Below, one piece after another: positions 19,954 to 28,418 of a DNA stretch of 64,000 bases. The notes beneath the pieces are model-generated. The model had not been told where the DNA came from and did no database searches. It saw nothing but the letters and a program-made list of their open reading frames with translations. The first letter of the stretch is position 1, and every line of letters begins with the position of its first letter. Source of the DNA: Pseudoalteromonas sp. N1230-9. GTDB lineage: Bacteria > Pseudomonadota > Gammaproteobacteria > Enterobacterales > Alteromonadaceae. The stretch covers positions 587,501 to 651,500 of the forward strand of contig NZ_CP090419.1 in assembly GCF_032716425.1 (NCBI RefSeq), in the 5' to 3' direction. The position numbers and the translations under genes are program-made.

Positions 19954-21180
19954 CTAGATAACAGAACCTAATTGGAAAATTGGTAAATACATAGCCACAA
20001 TTAAACCGCCAACAAGTACACCTAATACAGCCATTATTAAAGGCTCAAGTAAACTTGAAAGGCCATCGACCGCATCGTCAACTTCTTGCTCGTAAATAGT
20101 CGCGACTTTGGCAAGCATCCCATCTAATGAGCCTGACTCTTCGCCAATGGCGACCATTTGTACGACCATGTCAGGGAATATTTTAGAGTTACGCATGGCC
20201 CAGTTCATTTGATTACCTGAGCTCACCTCGGCTTTAATCTCTAAAATAGCGTAGCGATATACAGCATTGCCCGAGGCGCCTGCCGCTGAGTCTAAGGCAT
20301 CAACCAATGGCACACCAGCTGCAAAGGTGGTTGAGAGTGTCCGTGCGTAGCGCGCAACCGCTGCCTTATTTAAAATCATACCAATAACAGGGAGCTTTAA
20401 TACCGCTCTGTCGTTGGCGTCTCTTAGTTTTTTACTTTTTAAAAGTGCTTCTTTATAGGCATATCCAAAAGCAACTAGCGCAATAAGCATCATCCACCAA
20501 TATTCTTGCATAAACTCTGAAATACCGATTACCATCAAGGTGAAAGCAGGAAGCTCTGCGCCAAAGCCGTTAAAAATGTCTTGGAATTGCGGCACTACAA
20601 AAATAAGTAAAATAGAGGTCACAATTAAAGCCACCACCAACACCGCAATAGGGTAAAACATGGCTTTTTTAATTTTTGATTTTAGCGCTTCCGCTTTTTC
20701 TTTATAAAGCGCAACACGGTCAAATATTTTATCAAGGGCACCGGATTGCTCACCCGATGCAACTAAATCGCAATATAAATCATCAAAATAGCGGGGGTGT
20801 TTGCGAAGGGCTTTAGACAGGGGGATGCCGGCTTTAACTTCGTCACCTATACCTTCCATAAGCTTGGCAACACTTTTGTTTTTAGCACCAGAACCAATCA
20901 TTTCGATAGATTGTATTAAGGGGACGCCAGCCATTAACATGGTGGCTATTTGTCTGGTAATAAGAGCAATGTCTTTGGCGGTAATTTTTTGGACACGAGA
21001 GCTGAATAAAGATTTTTGTTTACGTTTTACTTTAGAGGGGGTTATGCCTTGCTTTCTAAGTTGTGCTTTGACTAAAGCAACACTTTGTCCCGATAATTCT
21101 CCTTGTAATTTTTTACCTCTTGAATTTACTCCTTCCCATTCAAATGTGTCTAGGTTTTTATCTTCAGTTTTTCTTTTCAT
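19954..21180 (-). CDS. pilC: type IV pilus inner-membrane platform protein PilC
   Basis: This 408-residue polytopic protein has two T2SSF cytoplasmic domains (about 70-190 and 275-395) and hydrophobic segments near 170-190, 220-240 and 375-400. Conserved signatures are LPLSKALRKHP-like (GIPLSKALRKHP), SGEQSGALD and GEESGSLD. PilC couples PilB motion to pilin extraction from the membrane. It follows pilA after a hairpin and precedes the tandem repeat and pilD. Confidence 0.95.
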   Translation of the reverse strand: MKRKTEDKNLDTFEWEGVNSRGKKLQGELSGQSVALVKAQLRKQGITPSKVKRKQKSLFSSRVQKITAKDIALITRQIATMLMAGVPLIQSIEMIGSGAKNKSVAKLMEGIGDEVKAGIPLSKALRKHPRYFDDLYCDLVASGEQSGALDKIFDRVALYKEKAEALKSKIKKAMFYPIAVLVVALIVTSILLIFVVPQFQDIFNGFGAELPAFTLMVIGISEFMQEYWWMMLIALVAFGYAYKEALLKSKKLRDANDRAVLKLPVIGMILNKAAVARYARTLSTTFAAGVPLVDALDSAAGASGNAVYRYAILEIKAEVSSGNQMNWAMRNSKIFPDMVVQMVAIGEESGSLDGMLAKVATIYEQEVDDAVDGLSSLLEPLIMAVLGVLVGGLIVAMYLPIFQLGSVI

Positions 21181-21201
21181 GATTCACTTTAATTAGGGAG
21201 G

Positions 21202-21231
21202 AGTAATAGGCTGATTTAACAGCCTATTACT
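21202..21231 (-). promoter_or_regulatory. hairpin between pilA and pilC
   Basis: A perfect 12-bp inverted repeat (AGTAATAGGCTG / CAGCCTATTACT) with a six-base loop starts 11 bp after the pilA stop codon. No T run follows on the minus strand, so it is more likely a 3' mRNA stabiliser or partial terminator than a full stop. It would let pilA be expressed far above pilC. The role is inferred from position. Confidence 0.65.
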
Positions 21232-21241
21232 ATCAAGAAAA

Positions 21242-21652
21242 TTAACAGTATAAACCGTTAGCACAAGTCTCTGTCCAACTAGTGATTTGATCACCAGCAT
21301 TTGTAGCACCAACAGGTGTTAGAGTGTAAGTATCAGTAGCAAGGATACCATTAGTCGCATTAGGCGTTACTAAGATAACTCCATCAGTTACCGATACTGA
21401 AGCTACAACGTTAGTAGATGTAGTGGCAGGAATACCATTAACACCTGTATCACAATCCGCTATTGGGTTTGTTAGGATGCAAGTTTGTACCCCTGCTTTG
21501 TAAGGGGCTGTTGCGAGAATAACTTCAGAGAAGTAAGCCTTCTTTGTATAATTTTGATAAGCAGGCAGTGCTACTGCAGCCAAAATACCGATGATTGCTA
21601 CTACAATCATTAATTCAATTAGGGTGAAACCCTGTTGCTTTTGTTGTGTCAT
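21242..21652 (-). CDS. pilA: type IV major pilin PilA
   Basis: This 136-residue type IVa prepilin has a short basic leader MTQQKQQG cut before Phe, giving mature [20 protein letters not shown] with Glu at position 5 of the mature protein, as needed for assembly. Two cysteine pairs occur: [12 protein letters not shown] in the middle and TCANGLYC at the C-terminus, the latter the usual D-region loop. The globular domain is Thr/Ala/Val-rich, as in many variable pilins. It is processed by PilD in the same cluster. Confidence 0.95.
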   Translation of the reverse strand: MTQQKQQGFTLIELMIVVAIIGILAAVALPAYQNYTKKAYFSEVILATAPYKAGVQTCILTNPIADCDTGVNGIPATTSTNVVASVSVTDGVILVTPNATNGILATDTYTLTPVGATNAGDQITSWTETCANGLYC

Positions 21653-22145
21653 TTGTTCCTCTCCTAAAGGATATGATGTGTTGTAAGTTTAGCTGTTGGT
21701 TCAGCATTGTAAAATTAATGCTTAATCTACAGAATAAATCTTACAGTTTTACTTAAAATTTCAATCAAACAGTCTGTTTGTAAACAAACTATCCTAAATT
21801 TTTGCTTATTCAGCGTATGTAAATTTACTTTAGCATTTATAAATGTTTTTGGAAGCTGTTTTCCCGCTAGCTAGCTGGTTTTTCAGAACTTTCCTACTTT
21901 AGTTTGAGACGGATCACGTTTTAAGCGAATCCCTGTAATAACGTGTAAATAAAATTGTTTCGATATAACTTGTTGAGTTAATTGCAATCTTTACTTTAGT
22001 ACAGAGTGAGTTGGCTTATACAGTCTCAAAGTTCTAATTAAATATATATTTTTTGTTACCAGCTCAGGCTTTTTGCGTATTTAATGCTTTTTTTATTACC
22101 GTGTCAACGAATTAGGTAAAGATTAAATACGCAAATAAAGAAGAA
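21653..22145. other. AT-rich intergenic region, nadC to pilA
   Basis: About 490 bp contain no gene I can support. Just before pilA is a good ribosome site (AGGAGAGGAACAA on the minus strand). I found no convincing sigma-54 -24/-12 element (TGGCAC N5 TTGCA) by eye, though pilA genes often use one. A small palindrome GTTTGTAAACAAAC occurs near 21776-21789. The pilA promoter is presumably here. Confidence 0.5.
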
Positions 22146-23006
22146 TTAGGCGTTAAAACGCATTGATAAGTCGATTGATTGTAAATTTTTTGTAAGTGCG
22201 CCGCTTGATATAAAATCAACCCCTGCTTGTGAGTAGGTTTTCAGTGTTTCAAGGGTCATATTGCCAGACACTTCTAACTTGGCACGCTTGTCAGTTATTA
22301 CCACTGCTTGTTGAATTTGCTCAACGCTAAAGTTATCAAGCATAATGATATCAGCGCCAGCATCAATGGCTTGCTCAAGCTCATTTAAAGATTCAACTTC
22401 AACCTCAACAGGTTTGCTTGGGTGATTCAATTTAGCTTGAGCAACCGCTTTATCAATGCCGCCGCAAGCCGCAATATGGTTTTCTTTAATAAGGAATGCG
22501 TCGAACAATCCAATTCGATGATTGGCGCCGCCACCGCATTTTACTGCATATTTTTGTAGTGCGCGTAAGCTTGGAATGGTTTTGCGGGTATCCAATAGTT
22601 GAGTTGTGGTGCCTGCAAGTTCTTTTACATAATGTGCTGTGGTTGTGGCTGTGCCTGAGAGTGTTTGCACAAAATTAAGTGCTGTGCGCTCAGCTGTTAA
22701 AATCGCACGGGCAGAACCACTGGCTGTAAATAAGGTGCTGTTGGCTGCAACGGTGTCGCCATCGTTGACTAACACATCCACCTTTACAGATTCATCGACC
22801 TGTTTAAACACTTCTAAAATGATGTCTTTACCACAAAACACGCAGTCTTCGCGAGTAATCACTTTGGCATTGGCTTGTTCATTTTCTGGAATAAGCTGTG
22901 CGGTGATATCACCGTCATTTGCTGATTGGTAATTAAGGTCTTCATCTAGCGCAAGTTTAACTAACTGGCTAATTAAAGAGTGGGGAACAGACATGTCAAA
23001 GCTCAT
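22146..23006 (-). CDS. nadC: nicotinate-nucleotide pyrophosphorylase (carboxylating)
   Basis: This 286-residue quinolinate phosphoribosyltransferase makes nicotinate mononucleotide from quinolinate and PRPP in NAD synthesis. Visible motifs are TALNFVQTLSG, DTRKTIPSLR, CGGGANHRIGLFDAFLIKENH and MLDNF, with substrate-binding basic residues in place. I take the ATG at 23006; a TTG at 23027 would add seven residues. nadC next to the pil genes and divergent from ampD is conserved in many gammaproteobacteria. Confidence 0.94.
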   Translation of the reverse strand: MSFDMSVPHSLISQLVKLALDEDLNYQSANDGDITAQLIPENEQANAKVITREDCVFCGKDIILEVFKQVDESVKVDVLVNDGDTVAANSTLFTASGSARAILTAERTALNFVQTLSGTATTTAHYVKELAGTTTQLLDTRKTIPSLRALQKYAVKCGGGANHRIGLFDAFLIKENHIAACGGIDKAVAQAKLNHPSKPVEVEVESLNELEQAIDAGADIIMLDNFSVEQIQQAVVITDKRAKLEVSGNMTLETLKTYSQAGVDFISSGALTKNLQSIDLSMRFNA

Positions 23007-23145
23007 TGTGTAGTAAGAAGTTAGCAAAATTTTACTATGTTTAACTCTTGATTAGAAGATATAGGCTCGCTTGTTTTTGGCAACTAGACCCAAGGTTGTT
23101 AAGCCATTACACTGTTTAACTTTCTTGTCATGGTTAGTTTTTAAT

Positions 23146-23688
23146 ATGTATATAGATGACCTAGGTCGATTAAACACGGTATTACAGCGCCCATCTAGTC
23201 ATTGTGATGAACGCCCACACGGTGAAGTCTCGTTGCTTGTTATACATAATATTTCATTGCCAGCAGGGCAGTTTTTAACCCCTTATGTTGACGATTTATT
23301 TATGGGCTGTATTGATTGCAATGCCCATGAAACGTTTAGTGATTTACAGGGGCTTAGGGTCTCGGCCCATTGTTTTATTCGTCGTACAGGTGAGGTTATT
23401 CAATATGTGCCTTTTGAAAAGCGAGCTTGGCATGCAGGTCTTTCAATGTTTGAAGGACGAGAGCAGTGTAACGATTTTAGCGTGGGGATTGAGCTTGAAG
23501 GAACAGATAAAACCCCCTATACCCAAGCACAATATAATGCATTACAATCACTAACAAAGGCGTTAATTTATAAGTATCCAGTTATTACACGCTCACGCAT
23601 TGTTGGGCATTGCGATATTGCTCCTGGTCGCAAGACGGATCCTGGCGAGAGCTTCGATTGGCAATATTATTTTGATTTAGTGTTTTAA
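23146..23688 (+). CDS. ampD: 1,6-anhydro-N-acetylmuramyl-L-alanine amidase AmpD
   Basis: This 180-residue cytosolic zinc amidase removes the peptide from 1,6-anhydroMurNAc during murein recycling. The zinc ligands are seen in LLVIHNISLP and GHCDIAPGRKTDPG, with WHAGLS between. The length fits E. coli AmpD (183) when translation starts at the ATG at 23146; an earlier in-frame start adds unconserved residues. It is 17 bp upstream of ampE. Loss of AmpD raises AmpC beta-lactamase in species that carry ampR/ampC; neither is in this window. Confidence 0.93.
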   Translation: MYIDDLGRLNTVLQRPSSHCDERPHGEVSLLVIHNISLPAGQFLTPYVDDLFMGCIDCNAHETFSDLQGLRVSAHCFIRRTGEVIQYVPFEKRAWHAGLSMFEGREQCNDFSVGIELEGTDKTPYTQAQYNALQSLTKALIYKYPVITRSRIVGHCDIAPGRKTDPGESFDWQYYFDLVF

Positions 23689-23705
23689 AGGAAATAGGTA
23701 ACAAG

Positions 23706-24557
23706 ATGATCTTAATTTCAATCATTATTGCGCTAGTCATAGAGCGTTTGGGCGCGCGTGCTGATTATTGGCAAATTAGTCATTATGCAAATAGTTACCT
23801 AACGCTTTCAAATAAGCAGCTGTCGAAGAAGGGGTTATTTTACTCTCCAATTGGCTTTTTAATTTGGCTGATGTTACCAGTACTTGCAATTGCCATTGTT
23901 TTTCAGTTATCTGATTCAATTATTTGGCAATTAGCGATTAATGTTGTGGTGTTGTTGGTGTGTTTTGGCTGTGCTAAACAGCGGGCACTTTATAAGTCGT
24001 ACTTAAATGCATTAACACGCAATGACCTTGAAGCGGCAAGTTTATATGCACTACAAATCGGGCAAAAGAAGCTTGAAGATGAGCCGCAAGGCGAAACCTT
24101 CGGCCAAACATTAGCATGGCTTAACTTTCGGTTTTATTGCGCAGTGATATTTTGGTTTGTCATTTTAGGTGTGCCTGGTGCTGTGTTGTACGCATTAGTG
24201 CGTACTTATGCTGATAAAGTGCGGGATGACCATCGTGTAATTTATGCAAAGCGTTTCAAACTTATTCACACATTACTATTTTGGCTTGATTGGTTACCTG
24301 CACGTGTTGCGAGCTTTGGTTACTTAGTAATTGGTAACTTTAATAAAGGAACCAGTTGTTGGCTTAAGTATGTTTTAGATTTTTCAGTAAGCAACCGCAA
24401 AGTAGTGACGCAAACAGCCCTTGCAGCCGAACAAATTGAGCAACAACATTTTGGTTGTACTTACGAAGCAACTTGTATGATGAAATTAGTAAAACGAAAC
24501 GTCTTGTTCTTTTTAGTGATCATCGCCGCATTGACCTTGTTTGGTGGCTTAGCGTAG
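23706..24557 (+). CDS. ampE: AmpE-like inner-membrane protein
   Basis: This 283-residue protein has about four hydrophobic helices (around 1-15, 55-95, 140-170 and 262-283) and the family pattern ISIIIALVIERLGARADYW at the start. AmpE is linked to ampD in many gammaproteobacteria and has been called a signal transducer for beta-lactamase induction, but its biochemical activity is not established. Its stop codon TAG is part of the GTAGTCGCGATTTTATATCGCG block of the dispersed repeat, so the repeat begins exactly at the gene end. Confidence 0.88.
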   Translation: MILISIIIALVIERLGARADYWQISHYANSYLTLSNKQLSKKGLFYSPIGFLIWLMLPVLAIAIVFQLSDSIIWQLAINVVVLLVCFGCAKQRALYKSYLNALTRNDLEAASLYALQIGQKKLEDEPQGETFGQTLAWLNFRFYCAVIFWFVILGVPGAVLYALVRTYADKVRDDHRVIYAKRFKLIHTLLFWLDWLPARVASFGYLVIGNFNKGTSCWLKYVLDFSVSNRKVVTQTALAAEQIEQQHFGCTYEATCMMKLVKRNVLFFLVIIAALTLFGGLA

Positions 24558-24630
24558 TCGCGATTTTATATCGCGTATGATTTTATAATTTGTTTCGAGG
24601 TGTCGCGGGGTAAACTCGCTGCTACAAGCT
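24553..24630. repeat. dispersed palindromic repeat copy after ampE
   Basis: GTAGTCGCGATTTTATATCGCG (from 24554) is followed about 28 bp later by TGTCGCGGGGTAAACTCGCTGCTACAAG. These are the same two blocks as in 19700-19933, but in swapped order. The element overlaps the ampE stop codon. Its hairpins may also serve as the ampE terminator. Confidence 0.75.
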
Positions 24631-24777
24631 GGTTTATTTCGTATTTTTGCAATTCACCATCTGGTCTGACCATTTCTTTTTTATTTATTTTTCCTTCCGA
24701 AATAGTCACTTTATTCCATACTGTTTAATCTTTAGGCTAATTAAGTTAGGGTGTAACTAGTCGCTAAGGGTGTGAAA

Positions 24778-24806
24778 TTGACAGAAATACGGCTTTTTGA
24801 TACCGT
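24778..24806 (+). promoter_or_regulatory. candidate pdhR promoter
   Basis: TTGACA at 24778-24783 is followed after 17 bp by TACCGT, a weak -10. The PdhR-like operator lies just downstream at 24815-24833, consistent with repression at this promoter. Confidence 0.5.
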
Positions 24807-24814
24807 ATGCACCA

Positions 24815-24833
24815 AATTTGGTATGACCAATTT
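24815..24833 (+). promoter_or_regulatory. candidate PdhR operator
   Basis: AATTTGGTATGACCAATTT is a palindrome (TTGGT-ATG-ACCAA core) matching the E. coli PdhR operator pattern AATTGGTnnnACCAATT. It lies 76 bp before the pdhR start codon. Pyruvate would relieve PdhR binding and induce pdhR-aceE-aceF. Confidence 0.8.
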
Positions 24834-24908
24834 ACCTTTTGGTCAAGGCGCAAGGCTAAACACCCTGTATTTAGTGGGCTTAGCATTAAACAATGCGGAC
24901 GTTGATAA

Positions 24909-25658
24909 ATGTCTTTAAAAATTAAAGCTGCAAAATTATCTGATGTAATTTTACAACAACTTGAGAATATGATTCTTGAGGGGTCGTTAGCACCAGGCGA
25001 AAAGTTGCCTCCTGAGCGTGAGTTAGCGAAACAGTTTGAAGTGTCGCGTCCCTCTTTGCGTGAAGCGATTCAAAAGCTAGAAGCGAAAGGTTTGGTAACG
25101 CGCCGTCAGGGTGGCGGGACATTTGTAAAAAATCAGCTTGAAGAAGGGCTTACTGATCCACTCTTTGATTTGATTAGTAAACATCCCGAGTCACAATTTG
25201 ATTTACTTGAATTTCGTCATGCACTAGAGGGGATTGCTGCTTATTATGCTGCGATGCGCGGCACGACGAATGATTTCAAAAAAGTAAAACAGAGTTTTGA
25301 CAATATTGCGCTTGTGAATGATGACATTGTACAAAAAGCGAAAGCAATTAATGCTTTTCATTTTAGTGTCGCTGAAGCATCACACAATGTTGTATTACTG
25401 CATTTAGTACGTGGTATGCAGGCATTGCTTGAACAAAATGTATTACAGAATTTAACTGTATTGTTAAAAAAACCACATATTAGTCAAAAGCTTGCTGAGC
25501 ACAGACAGTTTTTGATGGATGCGGTTATAGAAGGAAACCCAGAGCAAGCACGTCTTGCTAGTAATGCTCACTTAGCCTTTATCGAAGAAGCCTTACTTGA
25601 GGCTGGCAAAGAGCATTCGCGGATTGAACGTAGTTTAAGACGCACCAAACAACATTAA
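24909..25658 (+). CDS. pdhR: pyruvate dehydrogenase complex repressor PdhR
   Basis: This 249-residue GntR-family (FadR subfamily) repressor has an N-terminal winged helix (about 1-75, with PPERELAKQFEVSRPSLREAI) and an all-helical FCD ligand domain (about 90-235). It is the first gene before aceE-aceF, and a palindromic operator lies in its own leader, which fits autoregulation and pyruvate response. The ATG start gives the family's MSLKIKAAKLSDVI beginning. Confidence 0.93.
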   Translation: MSLKIKAAKLSDVILQQLENMILEGSLAPGEKLPPERELAKQFEVSRPSLREAIQKLEAKGLVTRRQGGGTFVKNQLEEGLTDPLFDLISKHPESQFDLLEFRHALEGIAAYYAAMRGTTNDFKKVKQSFDNIALVNDDIVQKAKAINAFHFSVAEASHNVVLLHLVRGMQALLEQNVLQNLTVLLKKPHISQKLAEHRQFLMDAVIEGNPEQARLASNAHLAFIEEALLEAGKEHSRIERSLRRTKQH

Positions 25659-25742
25659 GCAAGTGATTAGCTAAGTTTAGTTAACTACTTAATTTAAGAT
25701 TTATTAAAATAATTAGTATTTTAAACATAAGGAAACCTCCAT

Positions 25743-28409
25743 ATGTCTGAAGTCAATAAAATTGACGTAGACGCGCTAGAAACACAAGAGTGGTTACAAG
25801 CCCTTGAATCTGTTGTGCGTGAAGAAGGTGTAGAACGTGCTCAATTTTTACTTGAGCAAGTGTTAGAGCAAGCCCGTTTAGACGGTGTTGATATGCCTAC
25901 TGGCACAACTACTAACTACGTTAATACCATTCCAGTAGATCAAGAACCGGCGTATCCGGGCGATGTAAATGTTGAACGCCGTATTCGTTCAATCATCCGT
26001 TGGAATGCGATCATGATCGTATTACGTGCGTCGAAAAAAGATCTAGACTTAGGCGGCCATATGGCTTCTTACCAGTCTTCTGCTGCATTCTATGAAGTAT
26101 GTTTTAACCACTTCTTCAAAGCACCAAACGATGTAGATGGCGGTGACTTAGTTTATTATCAAGGTCACATTTCTCCTGGTATTTATGCCCGTGCATTTGT
26201 TGAAGGTCGTTTAACGGCTGAGCAGCTTGATAACTTCCGTCAAGAAGTTGATGGTAAAGGTCTTCCTTCATACCCACACCCTAAATTAATGCCTGAATTC
26301 TGGCAGTTCCCTACGGTATCAATGGGTCTTGGTCCAATTGCATCTATCTACCAAGCGCGTTTCTTAAAATACCTCGATGGTCGTGGCTTAAAAGACACTA
26401 AAAACCAACGTGTGTACGCTTTCTTAGGCGACGGTGAGATGGATGAGCCAGAATCACGTGGTGCAATCTCATTCGCTGCGCGTGAGAAGCTAGATAACCT
26501 ATGTTACCTAATCAACTGTAACTTACAGCGTTTAGATGGCCCAGTAATGGGTAATGGTAAGATCATTCAAGAGCTTGAAGGCCTATTCAAAGGTGCAGGC
26601 TGGAATGTAATTAAAGTTGTATGGGGTAGTGGTTGGGATATCCTACTTGCTAAAGATACAACAGGTAAATTACTACAGTTAATGAACGAAACCATTGACG
26701 GTGATTACCAAACATATAAAGCGAAAGACGGTGCATACGTTCGTGAACACTTCTTTGGTCGTTACCCAGAAACAGCAGCACTTGTTGCAGATATGACTGA
26801 TGAAGAAATCTTCGCACTTAAGCGTGGTGGTCATGAGCCATCAAAACTTTACGCTGCATTCAAAAAAGCGGAAGAAACCAAAGACCGTCCAACGGTTATC
26901 CTTGCTAAAACTGTAAAAGGTTACGGCATGGGTGAAGCGGCTGAAGGTAAAAACATCGCGCACCAAGTTAAGAAAATGGATATGACCCATGTTGAGCACC
27001 TACGTTCACGTTTAGGTCTACAAGACTTAGTTTCTGATGAAGAAATTAAAGACTTACCATATCTAACACTTGAAGAAGGCTCTGAAGAGTACAAGTATCT
27101 TCACGCTCGTCGTGATGCGCTACAAGGTTACACACCTAAGCGTATTCCTAAGTTTTCTGAAAGCTTAACATTGCCAGAAGTTGATGCGTTCAAGCCACTA
27201 CTTGAAGAGCAAAAACGTGACATCTCTACAACAATGGGCTTTGTACGTGCACTTAACGTGTTACTAAAAGACAAAGGCATTGGTAAAAACATCGTGCCTA
27301 TCATTGCTGATGAAGCGCGTACATTTGGTATGGAAGGTTTATTCCGTCAAATCGGTATTTATAACCCGCATGGCCAAAACTATACGCCGCAAGACCGTGA
27401 CATCGTTTCTTACTACAAAGAAGCAACATCAGGTCAGGTACTACAAGAAGGTATCAACGAATTAGGTGCAATGTCATCATGGGTTGCTGCTGCAACATCA
27501 TACAGCACTAACGATTTACCAATGATCCCATTCTACATCTACTACTCAATGTTTGGCTTCCAACGTGTAGGTGATATGGCGTGGATGGCTGGTGACCAAC
27601 AGGCACGTGGTTTCTTACTCGGTGCTACGGCAGGTCGTACTACATTAAACGGTGAAGGTTTACAGCATGAAGATGGTCACAGCCACATTCTTGCTAACAC
27701 AGTCCCTAACTGTATTTCTTATGACCCAACGTTCGCATACGAAGTAGCGGTCATCATGCAAGACGGTATCCGTCGCATGTACGGTGAAGATCAAGAAAAT
27801 GTGTTCTACTACCTAACGCTGATGAACGAAAACTACCATCAACCAGCAATGCCAGAAGGCGCAGAAGAAGGTATTCGTAAAGGTATTTACAAACTTGAAA
27901 CTGTCGCTGGCGATAAAGCAAAAGTGCAGTTACTAGGTTCAGGTACTATCATGATTGAAGTACGTAAAGCAGCACAGATCCTGAGCGAAGAGTATGGCAT
28001 TGGTTCAGATGTATTCTCTGTAACCTCATTCAATGAGTTAACACGTGATGGTCAAGACGCTGAGCGTTTCAACATGCTTAACCCAGAAGCAGAGCAAAAA
28101 ACTGCTTACATCACCAATGTATTAGGTGACTCTGTGACTGTTGCAGCAACAGACTACATGAAGAACTATGCTGAGCAAGTTCGTTCATTTGTACCAAGCA
28201 GCAACTATAAAGTATTGGGTACAGATGGCTACGGTCGTTCGGATAGCCGTGAAAACCTACGTCGTCACTTTGAAGTTAATGCGGGCTATGTTGTGGTTGC
28301 AACATTATCTGAGCTTGCTAAACGTGGTGAAGTTGAAAAGTCTGTGGTTGTTGAAGCAATCAAGAAATTCGACATCGACACAAACAAAGTAAACCCGCTA
28401 TACGCATAA
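25743..28409 (+). CDS. aceE: pyruvate dehydrogenase E1 component
   Basis: This 888-residue homodimeric thiamine-diphosphate enzyme decarboxylates pyruvate and acetylates the lipoyl groups of E2. The ThDP motif is GDGEMDEPESRGA with the distal NCNLQRLDGPV, typical of the single-chain gammaproteobacterial E1. Length matches E. coli AceE (887). A ribosome site AAGGAAACC precedes the ATG. It is followed 9 bp later by aceF, in one operon under PdhR. Confidence 0.97.
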   Translation: MSEVNKIDVDALETQEWLQALESVVREEGVERAQFLLEQVLEQARLDGVDMPTGTTTNYVNTIPVDQEPAYPGDVNVERRIRSIIRWNAIMIVLRASKKDLDLGGHMASYQSSAAFYEVCFNHFFKAPNDVDGGDLVYYQGHISPGIYARAFVEGRLTAEQLDNFRQEVDGKGLPSYPHPKLMPEFWQFPTVSMGLGPIASIYQARFLKYLDGRGLKDTKNQRVYAFLGDGEMDEPESRGAISFAAREKLDNLCYLINCNLQRLDGPVMGNGKIIQELEGLFKGAGWNVIKVVWGSGWDILLAKDTTGKLLQLMNETIDGDYQTYKAKDGAYVREHFFGRYPETAALVADMTDEEIFALKRGGHEPSKLYAAFKKAEETKDRPTVILAKTVKGYGMGEAAEGKNIAHQVKKMDMTHVEHLRSRLGLQDLVSDEEIKDLPYLTLEEGSEEYKYLHARRDALQGYTPKRIPKFSESLTLPEVDAFKPLLEEQKRDISTTMGFVRALNVLLKDKGIGKNIVPIIADEARTFGMEGLFRQIGIYNPHGQNYTPQDRDIVSYYKEATSGQVLQEGINELGAMSSWVAAATSYSTNDLPMIPFYIYYSMFGFQRVGDMAWMAGDQQARGFLLGATAGRTTLNGEGLQHEDGHSHILANTVPNCISYDPTFAYEVAVIMQDGIRRMYGEDQENVFYYLTLMNENYHQPAMPEGAEEGIRKGIYKLETVAGDKAKVQLLGSGTIMIEVRKAAQILSEEYGIGSDVFSVTSFNELTRDGQDAERFNMLNPEAEQKTAYITNVLGDSVTVAATDYMKNYAEQVRSFVPSSNYKVLGTDGYGRSDSRENLRRHFEVNAGYVVVATLSELAKRGEVEKSVVVEAIKKFDIDTNKVNPLYA

Positions 28410-28418
28410 GAGGTTCCA

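Noticed and set aside
21653..22145. Sigma-54 promoter for pilA
   Set aside because: No TGGCAC-N5-TTGCA-like element was found by eye on the minus strand.
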